A DNA stretch of 64,000 nucleotides from Rhizophlyctis rosea (taxonomy: Eukaryota; Chytridiomycota; Chytridiomycetes; Rhizophlyctidales; Rhizophlyctidaceae). Below are positions 10,892 to 22,900 of this stretch, piece by piece. The position numbers and the translations under genes are program-made. The stretch lies in NCBI GenBank assembly GCA_027596075.1, contig JADGJC010000010.1, positions 206,668-270,667 of the forward strand, written 5' to 3'. The notes under the pieces were generated by a model. The model was not told the origin of the DNA. It did no database searches and worked only from the letters and a program-made list of their open reading frames with translations. How positions within the stretch are numbered: the stretch's first letter is position 1; each line of letters opens with the position of its first letter.

Positions 10892-12741
10892 ATGCCGGAT
10901 ATCCAGGTATGTCAGTGAAACGACGAATCCGGCCCATCGCAATTATATTGATGTGTCACGACTTCCATCAGTTCGACGATGTGCTTCCAAGCGCCATTCC
11001 AACAGAACTTCTCGACTCCATTGAGCAAGAGCCACTTGTAGACCCCGTCGAACTACCCTGCCATCACACCTTCTCACGCCACACGATAACACCTTGGCTA
11101 CAACGCTCGCAAAACTGTCCGATAGACCGAAAGGTTTACACCGCCGCTCAACTAACACCAGTCACCAATGCCATCGTCATTCGAATGCTCGATGGCCTCC
11201 CGGTCCGGTGCCGTCACACCACGCTCGACCCTGTCAAAGTCGAAGGATGCACTTGGACCGGGCCAAGAAGCGATCTATTATCCCACCTGCAGTCTTGTGA
11301 ATACGTCACCGTACCCTGTCGCAACGTGGTAGCAGGATGCACCTGGTCCGGACATCGCAAAGCCCACACCAAACACTTCGCAGACTCTTGCCCTTACCAA
11401 AAAGTGTTCTGTGAACATGCGGAACATGGATGTAAGTGGTATGGCGAGAGACGTCTGCGACCAGCCCACGTATGCCAAGCACCCGACGTCCCCTGCAAGT
11501 ATACGATAGTGCACGCCTTGCCACTCTGCACATACAGAGCTAAACCCACCGCAATCAAAGACCACGAAGCAGAATGTCTCTACCGCCTCATGCAACCAGC
11601 CATCGAAGCAATGCACTCCCTCGCCGACGAAGTCAGAGGCAAAGTAGAACCGGAGGACCGTCTCAAAATGGAGGACCTGTACCGACAAGTGGATAGATGG
11701 CGGGAAGACACAACAGGTCTGATCAACCGGTTACAAAAACCTGGCGGGCCGTTCCACCTACAAGCAGCAAAAGCATCATTCCTCCACCAACAATCGTCCA
11801 TGCCCCTCTCGCGCGCCCGTGACGCAGTCACTATGGGCCAAGGCCTCCTCAAAGCCATCACGGGCGTTGCACTCAGCGGCGATGGCAAACGCGTTGTAAC
11901 AGCATCCAGTACCGGAACCATCAAGCTTTGGAAGGGCGATACAGGTGAAGTCGTCGGCCTGCCCGGTGCGTTCCTCGGCACATCGGCAATCGGTCTCAGC
12001 TTTGACGGGCGGAAAGTCCTGCTTGGCAAGGCTAGTGGGATGGTGGAAGTGTGGGACGGGCTAATGGGCAAAGTTGATGTGCGGTATCATTGTCACAATC
12101 AGGCTGGTTCCGTGTCATCCGTTTCAGGAAGCAAGGACCTGCACCGCATCGTCGCAGGGACATCAAAAGGGTTTGTTGTGATGTTTGATGGGCGGACGGG
12201 GAATCTTTTGACTTCTTTGTTTGTGGATTGTCGGAGGATTTGTGTGTTTGATAGAGCGTTGGTGGCGATGAGTGGGGATGGACGTCACGTTGCGATGTGT
12301 ATGAAGAAGACATTGGTGGTGTGGGATGCAAGAGATTTGAACCCTTCGGATATTGTACAGAAAGACCACACCGAGGTCATTACATCGATCGCAATCAGCA
12401 AAGACGGGCGACGTATTGTGACGGGCTCAAGCGATGGAACGGCCAGGAGCTGGGAGTCTGATGGGGAGGGAAGGGCGAAAGAGATCAAGTCGAAGTGTTC
12501 GTTTGCACCTTTGGAAACTACTGCCTATCCCGTGGAAGGTGTTGTGATCAATGACGATGGGTCGAGGGTTGTAATTGGGTCGGGTTGGGGGGGTGCGTCA
12601 CTTTGGAATGCGGAGAGTGGGCATTTGATTCGAAGTATTGAGGGAAAAGGGCACCCCGTTGAATTTGTTGGAATGGCTGGAAGTGGTGGGGTTATATTGA
12701 CGGGATCGAGGGATCGGGGGTTGAAGGTGTGGAGAAGTTAG
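10892..12741 (+). CDS. TRAF7-like RING/TRAF-ZnF/WD40 protein, copy 1
   Basis: Exon 1 is only 10892-10906 and codes MPDIQ. A 65-bp intron (10907-10971, GTATGT..CATCAG, phase 0) precedes exon 2 at 10972-12741, for 594 residues in all. Order: a degenerate RING/U-box-like module (residues about 10-60; the fold survives around DPVELPCHHTFSRHTI but most zinc ligands are gone), TRAF-type zinc fingers (about 85-190, repeated C-x-W-x-G and C-H pairs), a charged coiled-coil-like segment (about 215-260), then a C-terminal beta-propeller of about seven WD40 repeats (GDGKRVVTASSTGTIKLW type). This is the TRAF7 order, so a ubiquitin-ligase-like scaffold is the likely role. With the RING ligands lost, E2 binding would have to be U-box-like. 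It is the first of three tandem paralogues. Confidence 0.8.
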
Positions 12742-13004
12742 TGATTAGCGTCATGGCTCGCAAAATGTGAAAACCGGATATCAGTCCTAAATTTGAAACA
12801 TATCAAATAGACTCCTCCTCAGTGGGGTTCGTTCGACCCATTGTAAAATACGTCAATGTGCAAGTTGTTGAACATATGTAAATCTGTGTTTTGGGAGTGC
12901 AGACCGGAATTTCATCGGCATTATCAGGCGGCACCGATTACAATTGCTAGTGTTGTTCCAAGCACCTTCTATTTGTTTACTTTTCCCCAACTGGCCTCGT
13001 TGTA

Positions 13005-13024
13005 ACCCAAAATGGGTAAATGAT
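13005..13024 (+). promoter_or_regulatory. Palindromic upstream element of array copy 2
   Basis: ACCCAAAATGGGT, an inverted repeat with a 3-nt spacer, runs into GGGTAAATGAT about 190 bp upstream of the copy 2 start. The same element occurs upstream of copy 3, and a weaker GGGTAAAT occurs near 10750 upstream of copy 1. This suggests a shared regulatory site that was duplicated with the genes. Confidence 0.4.
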
Positions 13025-13196
13025 ACAGAGACAACTCAATTTCATCAACCTGTTTCCCACAGCTGTTGCAGCTACTCCTCCCACATCGTCCACACTTTCT
13101 CATACTGCCGACCGCCGACCGGACTCGATGTTATTCTCAAGCTTTTACATCTCGCGCATATGCCGGCTGACTCTCAAATACTCGATAACCTCACAA

Positions 13197-13865
13197 ATGT
13201 CGGACATTCAGGTGACGTGCAATTCGAGCAATTCTACGTCAGCCTAAACACTAAAAACCACACCATCTAAATAGTATATCTACATCCGTACAAACCTTAT
13301 CCCGAACGATCTCCTCGACCCCATCTGCCAAGAACCCTTCATCGACCCCGTCGAGCTACCCTGCCAACACACCTTCTCCCGCCACACAATAACGTCCTGG
13401 CTGCACCGCTCTCAAACACGTCCTGTAGACCACACACCCGTTACCGCAGCTCAATTTACGCCAGTCCCCAATGCCATCGTCAATCGAATGCTCAATGGCC
13501 TCCCAGTTCGCTGCCCCAAAGGATGCACATGGACAGGAGCTAGAAGTGACGTGCACCACCACCTGCGGTCCTGCGGCGACGTCCACACACTGGTACTACC
13601 GACACCATTACCCACCGTCGATGACGTCCTGGAGGGAGCAGACGTCAGTGCTGAGAAAAGGGAGTTGGTGCATCAGTTCTTGCTGGGGCAATTGCCGGAG
13701 GAAGAGGGTTGCGTAGAGGAGATTGAGCTCAAGAAGGAGAACGTGCTGGTTGGAGGAAAGTGGAAAGTGGAGATGTTATGGTTGTTGTTGGATTTCGGCC
13801 AGGGGACCTGGAAAAAGGTTAGGAGGAAGAAATCTTTGATTCTGGAAACTAGACATGAGCCTTGA
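13197..13865 (+). CDS. Truncated TRAF7-like paralogue, copy 2
   Basis: Exon 1 is 13197-13211 (MSDIQ). A 63-bp intron (13212-13274, GTGACG..AAATAG) leads to exon 2 at 13275-13865, for 201 residues. Residues 6-95 align with copies 1 and 3 through the RING/U-box-like module (PFIDPVELPCQHTFSRHTI) and the first zinc-finger half. After that the sequence becomes an unrelated Glu/Lys-rich tail and stops. The rest of the TRAF fingers, the coiled coil and the whole WD40 propeller are missing. It may be a decaying copy or a short protein that competes with the full-length ones for partners. The micro-exon and a usable splice pair remain intact. Confidence 0.6.
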
Positions 13866-14173
13866 TGGTGGTGGCTGCCGTTCGGTTGAACCCGAATTTT
13901 GATGAGAGCGGGGTCTCAGTCCTAATCTCGAAATACGTCGAACTTGCGGGGACTCGCCCTTGTTTATAATATCGACCATGATTGTGCAATACTAATGTAT
14001 GCCATTCCGTAAAATCCCTCGGGGTGTCTCGATTCATATCATCAACATAGATTAGTGTGGATGTAGCTATTTCTGCCGTGCCCATGTTTTGGTAGTATAA
14101 AGCCGGGATGGTGTTTGATTTGTTCCCGCTCACCAGATCTCTGAGAGTTTGGACACGCTTATCTGGCCGTATG

Positions 14174-14193
14174 ACCCAAATAGGGTAAATGAT
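14174..14193 (+). promoter_or_regulatory. Palindromic upstream element of array copy 3
   Basis: ACCCAAATAGGGT followed by AAATGAT matches the element upstream of copy 2, including flanking CTGGCC..GT on its left. It lies about 215 bp before the ATG. A TATAAAG at 14096-14102 lies further upstream, so initiation may occur on either side of the palindrome. Confidence 0.4.
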
Positions 14194-14389
14194 GCGAACG
14201 ACTTGTCCTTTGCGAACACCGTTTTCTTTCCCCCGCTGACAGATGGCATCCTACTCCTCCATCTTCATCCGTCCTTTCCCACAGTGAAATACATCCATAT
14301 TTACAACTCCTACTCACTTCGATTTGGCAGCTCACACGGTCCGTGTGAACGCCGCCTGACTCCAGACCTCATTGATTACCCCCTCACTG

Positions 14390-16276
14390 ATGTCAGCGAT
14401 CCAGGTGATGTGAAAGAAGCAACCCTCCTTTGAAACCCCGCACTCACAACACTTGGTGAATTAGTACGACTATATACGTTCAGATATCCCAAATGAGCTC
14501 CTCGACCCCATCGACCTGGAACCGCTCATAGACCCCGTCGAACTACCCTGCCGGCACACATTTTCACGACACACGATAACTCAATGGATGCAAAACCGCC
14601 ACACCTGTCCCATAGATCGTAAGCGCGTCTTTCTCAGCCAGCTGAAACCCATCACCACCGCCGTCGTTTGCCGATTGCTGGACGGTCTGCTGGTTCGGTG
14701 CCGTCACGCTGCACCCCCTTCTTCCCACACCGAAGGATGCACTTGGACAGGTCAAAGAATCGACCTTCTGCCTCATCTCAAAACGTGTCAATACGTCGTA
14801 ACACACTGTCGCAACGCGGAAGCTGGGTGCACCTGGTCTGGCCCTCGCAAATCTCTGCAGATTCACTGCACTTCCTGTCCGCACGCCATGGTTACGTGTC
14901 AAGACGCGTCGTACGGGTGTCAGTGGTACGGTCCGAGACGACTGCAATCTAGTCACGGATGCGGAGCCACAGCTGTACCTTGCAAATACGCTATGGTTCA
15001 TGGCGTGCAGCTCTGTACAGTCAAAACCAATCCATCAGCACTCAAAGACCACGAAACCAAATGCTTGCACCAGATCATGGAGCCCGCCATTGAAGTAGTC
15101 AACAGTGTTACCGACGAAGTGGGCAGCAAAATGATTATTGAGGATCCTACCAAGCTGGAGCACTTACGCCGAGACCTGAACGGATGGCACGAGACCAACA
15201 AGAACTTCATCAATCGATTGCAAAACCCCGCCGGACCCTTCGAACCACCATACGATTCGCCATCCATGACGTCACTACCCTCCAGGCGGTATGCAATCCG
15301 CATAGGCGAAGGCATCCTCAAATCCATCGTCGGCGTCGCACTGAGCGGGAACGGCCGAAGAGTCGTGACAGCAAGTAGCGACGGAACCATCAGACTCTGG
15401 GCGGCGACATCGGGATGCCCCCTATTCAGGACCTACATGTGCAAAGGAACAACAGCCGTAGCCATAAATCGCGACGGAAGCAAAGTCGTTCTTGGCATGT
15501 CCGCCGGTGCAGTTCAAGTCCTAGAGTCATTATCAGGGAACGTCGAAGTACGTTGTACCTGCCCCATCACCTCCGGCTCCGTATGTTCGGTTGCCACTTG
15601 TGCAGACGTGCACCGTATCGCGGTGGGGACGGTGAGAGGGGAAGCACTCATTTTTGATGGGCGAACGGGGTCCTTGATCTGGACCGTTCCACTTGCCGGT
15701 TGTGAGAAGGTGTTGGTGGCGATGTGTGAAGACGGAGGGTATGTTGCGATGGGGATGGGGAGGACGGTGATGGTTTGGAATGCGGATGAACCTGCCGGGT
15801 TGAAGGTGAGGCCTGAAGGTCATTCGAGGGAGATTACGTCTATTGCCATCAGCAACGACGGTAGGCGTGTTGTGACGGGGTCATTGGACGGGACGGCCAA
15901 GAGGTGGGAACATAGTGACGGGTCGCAACTGCAGCGTACGTTTGGGGATCATGAGGACTGGGTACTGTCGGTTGCTCTCAATGGAGATGGGTCGAGAATG
16001 GTGATGGGTTTGGGTAGTGGTTTTGCGTCTATTTGGGATGCGGATGATGGGATTCTTATTCAGTTGATTGAGGGAGAGGAACTGGCCGTCGACTTTGTTG
16101 GCATGGAGGAGAGTGGGGTGGGGGTCTTGACCGGAACGGTGGATGGGGCAGTGAAGGTGTGGGGGCCTGCGAAAAGTGGGATACAAAACAAGGCGCTGAA
16201 GAACCCGGCGCACAAGCCGCTGGGGAGAGTGGTGAAGAAACCAGGGGTAGTGATCGTCGAGAGAGGACGACGTTGA
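14390..16276 (+). CDS. TRAF7-like RING/TRAF-ZnF/WD40 protein, copy 3
   Basis: Exon 1 is 14390-14404 (MSAIQ). The 60-bp intron 14405-14464 (GTGATG..AATTAG, phase 0) precedes exon 2 at 14465-16276, for 608 residues. Domain order matches copy 1: a RING/U-box-like module (DPVELPCRHTFSRHTITQW, CPIDR), TRAF-type zinc fingers (EGCTWTGQ, AGCTWSGP, YGCQWYGP), a helical linker and a WD40 propeller with clear repeats (GNGRRVVTASSDGTIRLW, NDGRRVVTGSLDGTAKRW). The C-terminal tail after the last blade is basic (VVKKPGVVIVERGRR). The first residues after the intron are conserved with copy 2 (IR..IPN.LLDPI), which supports this intron choice. Confidence 0.8.
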
Positions 16277-16581
16277 CGGTTCCATAGTTTGCATAGTGTA
16301 CATAGTTGATTGTGTGCCTGTTACATGTAGATGTATAGGGCAGGTTGTTCATAGGTAGTTAGGCTAATCAATATTGCTGATGACGGAACAAAGTTTCCAT
16401 CAACTCAAGTTCCTCTCTTCCGACCTTCGAACTCCCAAAAACAATCCGGTGTCTCAAATCCTACTACTAAAATTCATCAAAATCAAATATACATAGAAAC
16501 AAACGAGACACTACCCCAAAAACCTACATAGCCCTCTGCCACTCTACATAACCCCCAAAAAACCCCCCCTCCCTCTAGGAT

Positions 16582-19437
16582 CTACGCCTCCGCAGCCCCA
16601 TACTTCCCACTAACAACCGCCTTACTAACCCCTTCAACCCTCACCCTCCCCCCACTCCCCTCCTCAACAACCCCAACATCAACCCCACTCAACAAACTCC
16701 CCGAACTCGCAAACCTCACCGCTACCGTCCCCGGCCTCCCCACTTCCCCCGTCTCCACCCTCGCTAACAACTTCTGCGCCGCCCCACCATCAGTGTCGGC
16801 ATCGACTTTCCAAAACAACGCCCGCCTCTCAGCGTTCCACACCGCGTTAGGTTTAGATTGCACGTTAGTGATTTTCCCTCCTCCCTCACACGTAACGAAG
16901 AACGATAAATCTCGGAGGGTGATTCCGCGATTTCGAACGGCGTCGTTGATTTGGTATACCAGTACGAGGGCAGTGGACCGCTCCTCACACTTCCAAGCCG
17001 GCGTAACAAACACCGGCGCAAAAGCGTCATAAGTTGACGGATCAGCCGCGACTTGGTACTTCAATATCACGACGGGCAAGCCTGGGCTACGAGCAACAGC
17101 GTCCAAATCAAGCGCGAAGTCGTGTGGAGTGTCGGGAGTTATAGACCGTGCAAACGCGTCGTTTGTTATGACTTTACCGATGCTGGCAGCGTTACCTAAC
17201 CGGATTCTCCCACCACCCCTCCGTCGCCCATCATTCATCCACCCACTGGAAACTTGCACGCTAACTTCCCCCGTCACGAGGAGTTTATCTACCACCCCAC
17301 CCTTCAGCAACACGTTGACGGTTTCGGTTATGGAGATTCGTAATGGTAAGGGGTCGTCGTTTGTAATGGGGCTGGCGGTTCGGAGTGGGGAGTGGTTGGT
17401 GGTTTGGAAGGGGTCTTCGGTGGTGTGGTTTGTTATTGAAGAGTGGATGGAGGGGGCGAAGGTGGTGCGTTTGCGGATGAGGTCGTCTAGGCCTTCAGCG
17501 GAGGCTAGGCTGGGGCTGTCGGACATTCGGCGTGTGCTGTGGGAGGGTTTGGTGGGGGGTGATATTAGTCAGATGGAGGTTCTTTGTGATGTCCCCAAGC
17601 ACACCCCATACTTTTTTCTTCTCGTCGTAGGGACGGAGGGAAGCGTCGACGCAAATTTCTTCATCGTGTTCATGGCGTCATGAGGGTTCTCAACAATGGC
17701 TTGTTGTCTGATATCTACTTTCAATTTGGTGGATGGGGTCATGCTGAATAATATAAACGTCATCAGATCCAGCCACGAAAAAGAATAACTGGGAAATGTA
17801 GCTTGGACATGGAATAATGACATACCTTCTAGAATCGCTATGCTCATCATCCTCGTCCAAATCTATCATGCCACTGCCCCCCATTTCAGTCTCCCACGGC
17901 GCTCGCGAAGATGGTGGTGGAATGGTATATCCTTCCTCGTCTACTAATGGTGCTGCCCCCGCCGGTCCCTATTCGACCAAGTGATACGCATCAGTCCCCG
18001 GACCATTAAAGAGCAAAACGAATGACGTACATTTGATGGAGTTATTGAAGGAGCAGCCGAAAGAGGCCCTGCCGACACCGGACCAGCCTGACCATTTTGC
18101 GTTGGAATGACAACCGACCCATGCCGAGAGCTGCAAAATATACGGAAATGGTATCAATCCCGCGTCCACCAACAGCAACTCGCACAAAACTACGTACGGT
18201 GCAGCCGATCCCCCCGCGCTACTCAATGCCTCTCCAGTATACGCATGAGTAGGATCTCCAGTCAAATTGCTCTTCGCCACCAAGAAGCTCTCCATCTCAT
18301 TCGTGACATCAAAGTTCAATGCTGCTGCGAGCAGGGCATCGGATATGGCGGGTCTGGACGAACCGTGTTTTGCATCTGATTGGGCGAAACGGACGATGGA
18401 GTCTTTGATGTTTGATAGGCGCTTTTCGTCAATGGTTTGTAATTTCTGATAGAAGAGGTTGATATGTGCAGTGCTTGTTAAGGACCAAGAAGAAACGAGG
18501 GCGTACCTGGAAGGCTTGCGCGGCGTTAGGTTGCCATTGGCTTTTCATATGTTCTGCTGCCGCATGTGCGTCCGCCGTCTTCTTATCTGGGTTTTGTTCA
18601 ATATCGGGATCATGGAGTCACGATCAGTGCTTTGCGAACGGTTACCTTGCTTGTCCGAGTTACCCTTCTTCTTTGCCTTAGCAGCCGCCTATCAAGTACA
18701 ATACATGTCAAGACTCATGCCTTCCCAAAAATCATCCATTTGAACCACTACCTTATGATACTTTGCAAGCTTCTCCTCAACCTCCTTAGCACCCTTCACC
18801 AGCTCCGTTTCATGCTAATCGCAACAATATCAGGTTGAATTAGTCCCGTCGACCTGCCAACCTACCCACGGTGTCCGCCTTCTAACCTGTTTAGCCCATT
18901 GCATATCTGGATCTCCTTGGTTCCCCGTGCTCTTGGCAATCTCTGCCAAATCCTTTGCCTGTGCGGAGTGAAGTTGCGATACTTCCACCGTTGACGCGGT
19001 CAGTTGTTCCCATACGGGGGCGAACGTCCTGTCGTAACCTTGATCAGAATTCGCATCCTTCCGTACAAGCTTCAAGCGTTCCAACATACCCAAGCTCAAC
19101 CGGCACAGGCTTCCGCGCCAGACGCGTCAGCGACGCTGCGTACGCTTCTTCGATTGCGGCCCTGTGGTATGAGGGTACGACGTTGGGTTTGCCCTTCAGT
19201 CGCGTTTTTCCACCAGTAAAACTCGACGACTCAGACCTCTCACGGAAATAACCCGTCACAACGTCCTCTAACGCGCTCCCACGCTTAACCCGGCCGAGCA
19301 CCAGCTCCACCGTCTCCTTCGGCTTATCATACTGCCAAAAATAGCCCACCCCAGTTAGAGAGCTTGGTGACGTTGAACATGCAAGATACAACCCAAATAT
19401 CAGCAGAACATACACTGAATGCCTCCGCAAAACCCAT
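16582..19437 (-). CDS. F-BAR/mu-homology endocytic adaptor (FCHO/Syp1)
   Basis: Twelve exons join with every phase consistent: 19437-19414, 19331-19237, 19161-19090, 19028-18887, 18814-18752, 18688-18646, 18586-18507, 18445-18198, 18130-18031, 17968-17826, 17743-17612 and 17536-16582, giving 698 residues. The N-terminal F-BAR domain (about 1-250) carries the family markers RERAAIEEAYAASLTRLAR, GTFAPVWEQL and FQKLQTIDEKRL. A linker follows with the conserved VDEEGYTIPPP. The C-terminal part from LPLRISITETVNV to the end is the mu-homology (SAFF) cargo-binding domain. Family knowledge: these proteins bend plasma membrane and nucleate clathrin-coated pits with Eps15/Ede1-type partners. The first exon has just eight codons (MGFAEAFS). 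Confidence 0.88.
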
Positions 19438-19440
19438 AGC

Positions 19441-19909
19441 TATACTGTGTTTCCCCCTTTACGTCGCGTTTAGATGTGTGGAATTGGTTGTTATGTGCTC
19501 ATGAGGGTCTACCAAAAGTTAGTTTTAGTGACAGGAAAGAGGAAGGAGGGTTGAAATCGGGGTGGAGGGGATGGCACGATTGTGATATGGCTTGCATTCC
19601 AATCGCACTGCCACGTGCTCAATCCGACTGCAATGCATGCGTTTGTCACTTTGGCTTACTCAATCATGACATCAGTGACATCAGATCGACACACCCTGTG
19701 ACCGTCAATCAATGGCAATCAGTCACCAACAAACCCACATAAAACTGAAACCTCCCCCTCCTTCCCCAAATTCTTCTTTGTTTTTTGTTCCTCATCAGAA
19801 CTCGTTTGTGTGTGTTGCATTGTGAGGGTATCCGACCTGGGCTCAACCACACTCACCTGAGCTCCTCAAGGTTCCTTCACTCCCGCCGAACTCGCCCACA
19901 AGACACCCA
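19441..19909. other. Upstream region of the F-BAR gene
   Basis: No gene is supported here. The stretch covers the presumptive promoter and leader of the minus-strand F-BAR gene and then runs into the repeat array. No TATA box is evident on the minus strand close to the start codon. Confidence 0.35.
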
Positions 19910-22900
19910 CAAGTCAAGCGATCTGCCATGAGCCCTTTGCGCCTCGTTCGTTTCCATTTCGGAACGGGATATCGGTCGGCCCACACTGGATTATCCGGCA
20001 TTTGCCGCGTTCAAGCCTTCTTGGCCTGACGCAGTCTGGAGAGCTGTCACGACATCTGCACGGGCGTCTGCCACTGGCGGAAATGTCTGTCACGCCGGCG
20101 CAATTGGGGCATGGGCATGGGATCAATTCCGATGTATAGTAGGACTCTTATTATCTTGTATAGTCATTGCATTCATGTATAGATTAATGAACGCCTTCGA
20201 CTTCGACACCAACCCCCCACTTGGAGCTCCCGCTCCCCAAGTTTTCGATCTACCATGTTTCAACCTCACTCGCTGCAACGGACGTTCCTTCTTTGGAACG
20301 GGACCCCGACCCCCCGGACCGTACGCTCGTAACTTCCTGCCGATGAGCCTTTTTGGCCCGACAGGGTTGCAGCGCGGTTGGGGAATCTGTGCAGGACTCC
20401 TTCCCGAACAGATGGATGGAGAATTCCTGCCACGGTGCTGGCGATGGGGCATGTGTATGGGATCCATCCGATGTATAGATAGCGACATAGTAGTAGTGTA
20501 TAGGGTTTGTGTTATGTATAGATAGTCACACAACCTTCGACGTCAACATCCCCCCCCCCCCCCGCGAAGCACACGAGCTTCCGCCTCAAGTTCATCGATC
20601 TACCACATCACTCACTTCGCTCCACGTAACCGTTTCCTTCCTTGCGAACGGAATCTCCTGCCGCCCTCTTGAACCGTTTCAGGGGCAGACCGTTTTTCGG
20701 TTATAGCCCTACGCCGAAGTGCCTTTTTGTGCCGGGCGTGGACTTGCGAGGCGGCAGAGATGATTTGTGCTGAGGCTCTCTCCGTCACGGTTTTTCTGGC
20801 GGGAGGGTGAGCGGTTTGGGAGATGTGTGTATGGGATTCGAAGCATCGAGCTTCCCTCAAGTTCAAGATCATCGATCTACCATGTTCGGCCATTCGCTCC
20901 ACCATACGTTCCTTCTTGTGAACGGGATCTCCTCACCTCCCCGCGGACCGGTTCACGGGCACACTGCGTAGTATTGCCCCGCCAAAACGGCCTTTTTGGC
21001 TAGGCGCGGTTCCTTGCGGGGCGGTTAGAGATGATTTTGGGCGGCGCCCTGGCCACCTTTTGTGGTCGACGGGTTATGCCATGGTGGGGGGAAGGCTGCA
21101 TGTGTATGGGATGTATCCGATGTATGGAGTAGGTTACAGGATGGAGGGATACTTAGCTTTGTTCAGATATCTTTGTATGGGATGATGAGGAGAAGGGGGG
21201 AGGTGATACGGCTTTGTGAGGTGAGTGCAGAGGGGAGTATATATTCCACCATGACCTTTTTGGTCAAGGGAGTTGAAGTCACCCCTGGCCGCGAGGTAAC
21301 CAATCCTTGAGAAAGGGGGTGAGTGAAATGTTTTGTCATCCTAGATGGCGGACGTGGGATTGGGAACCGTGGGGGTACGTGGCGAGGGGCTTCGTCCGGC
21401 GGTACCGTTTGGGTTGGGTGCTACTTACCACATTCTTTTGACCAGCACAGATAACGAACACGTCCTGGCTAGCGGAGATCACGAGGAGGGACTACTGGCA
21501 ACGCGCCTGTGAATGCGTTGGTAAGTTTTTTGCTCCTCATCTTTGCGATCTCAAAGAACATCCATAGTAACCCTTCCTTTTCTTTAGAATGCCAGGCGCG
21601 GCATAAGTGATTGGCCTCTCCCGTGTCACCGAAAGGGGGTTTGGCGGCGATAAGCTGGGGAATTAGAGAAAGTGTGAGTTACATAGGAACCTCAGACGTC
21701 CATTCCTCTATGAGTTGATTGTTGGGGAGAGCCAACCTCGGAGTAGGTGACGGGGGAAGAGGTCTGGGTTATGATGTGCATTTGGAAATGGTGGGTGTAG
21801 GTGGATGGGTGGGATTTTGGAGGTATGTCTTGTTGGTATCTTTCATTCTTCGTTCAGCTTGTTGATTGGTGGAGTCTTTTTCTTTGTAGATCCGAATCGC
21901 TAGGACATGTGGTGACACACTAGTCGGCGGCCTTTCTGCGACATAGACTCTTTTCAAGACTACGATACGGCCATCCCTTAACCCCATTCGCAACCCGTCG
22001 CGCTTCCCCTTAAGTTCAAGTCATCGATCTACCATGTCGACCTTCTCACAACCACCATACGTTCCTTTTTGGAACCGGATCTCCTAACTCTCACCCCCGC
22101 GGACCGGTTCACCGGCACACTTGTTGCCGCGCCATAGTGGCCTTTTTGGCCAGGCGAGGAATCGTGGGGGCGGTTAGAGATTGGTCTTGTGCTTGCGCTC
22201 GCTAGGCGGGTGCGGCGATGGTGAGAGATGTGTCGGCGTGTTGTATGGGATGTCAAGTTCAAGACCTCGATCTGCCATACACCTTCTCTCAGTCGCAGCA
22301 CCACCGCGCGCAACCTTTTTGGAGCGAGATCCCTGCTGCCCAGGACCGTATCGGTTGCATATGGCCACGTCTTACCTTTTTTGGGAGGGCGGAGTCCGGG
22401 CAGTATTATCCGATAGGTGTACATTGTACAACCGTTCCGTGGTGGGTGTGGTTGGGGAGGGGTGGAGGCATGAGATCAATCCGATGTAAGGTAAATTTCG
22501 TAGCTTTTTGTATAGGGTTGTGTTTATGTATAGTTGGCTACTCGGCTTCGAGGGAGCATTGGAGCTCCGCACGCACCTACCAACACCCTAATCTGCCATT
22601 TCGCCCCCGCCGTGTGCTTCCTTTTTGGAGCAGTGATCCAGTGTCCAAGACTGTTACGGCTGAGATTGATGCCACGTCTGGAGCTTTTTTGGCCCAGCGG
22701 AGTCGGACATGTTTGGGATCTGTATAAGTTTACTTTTCCACGGGCGGGGGGATTTGGGGTGTGCGGTTGGGGTATGGGATGTACAGTAGGAAAGTCTCGC
22801 AGCTTTGTATAGGGTCGTACTTCATGTATAGTTTAGCAACCTACGATCTCGTCTTCCGAGGGAGCAATCCGAGCTTCCACGCATCTACCTACCACGCCTG

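Noticed and set aside
20552..20565. Poly-C run as a possible telomeric or G-quadruplex element
   Set aside because: A single short homopolymer inside one repeat unit, not present in the other units.
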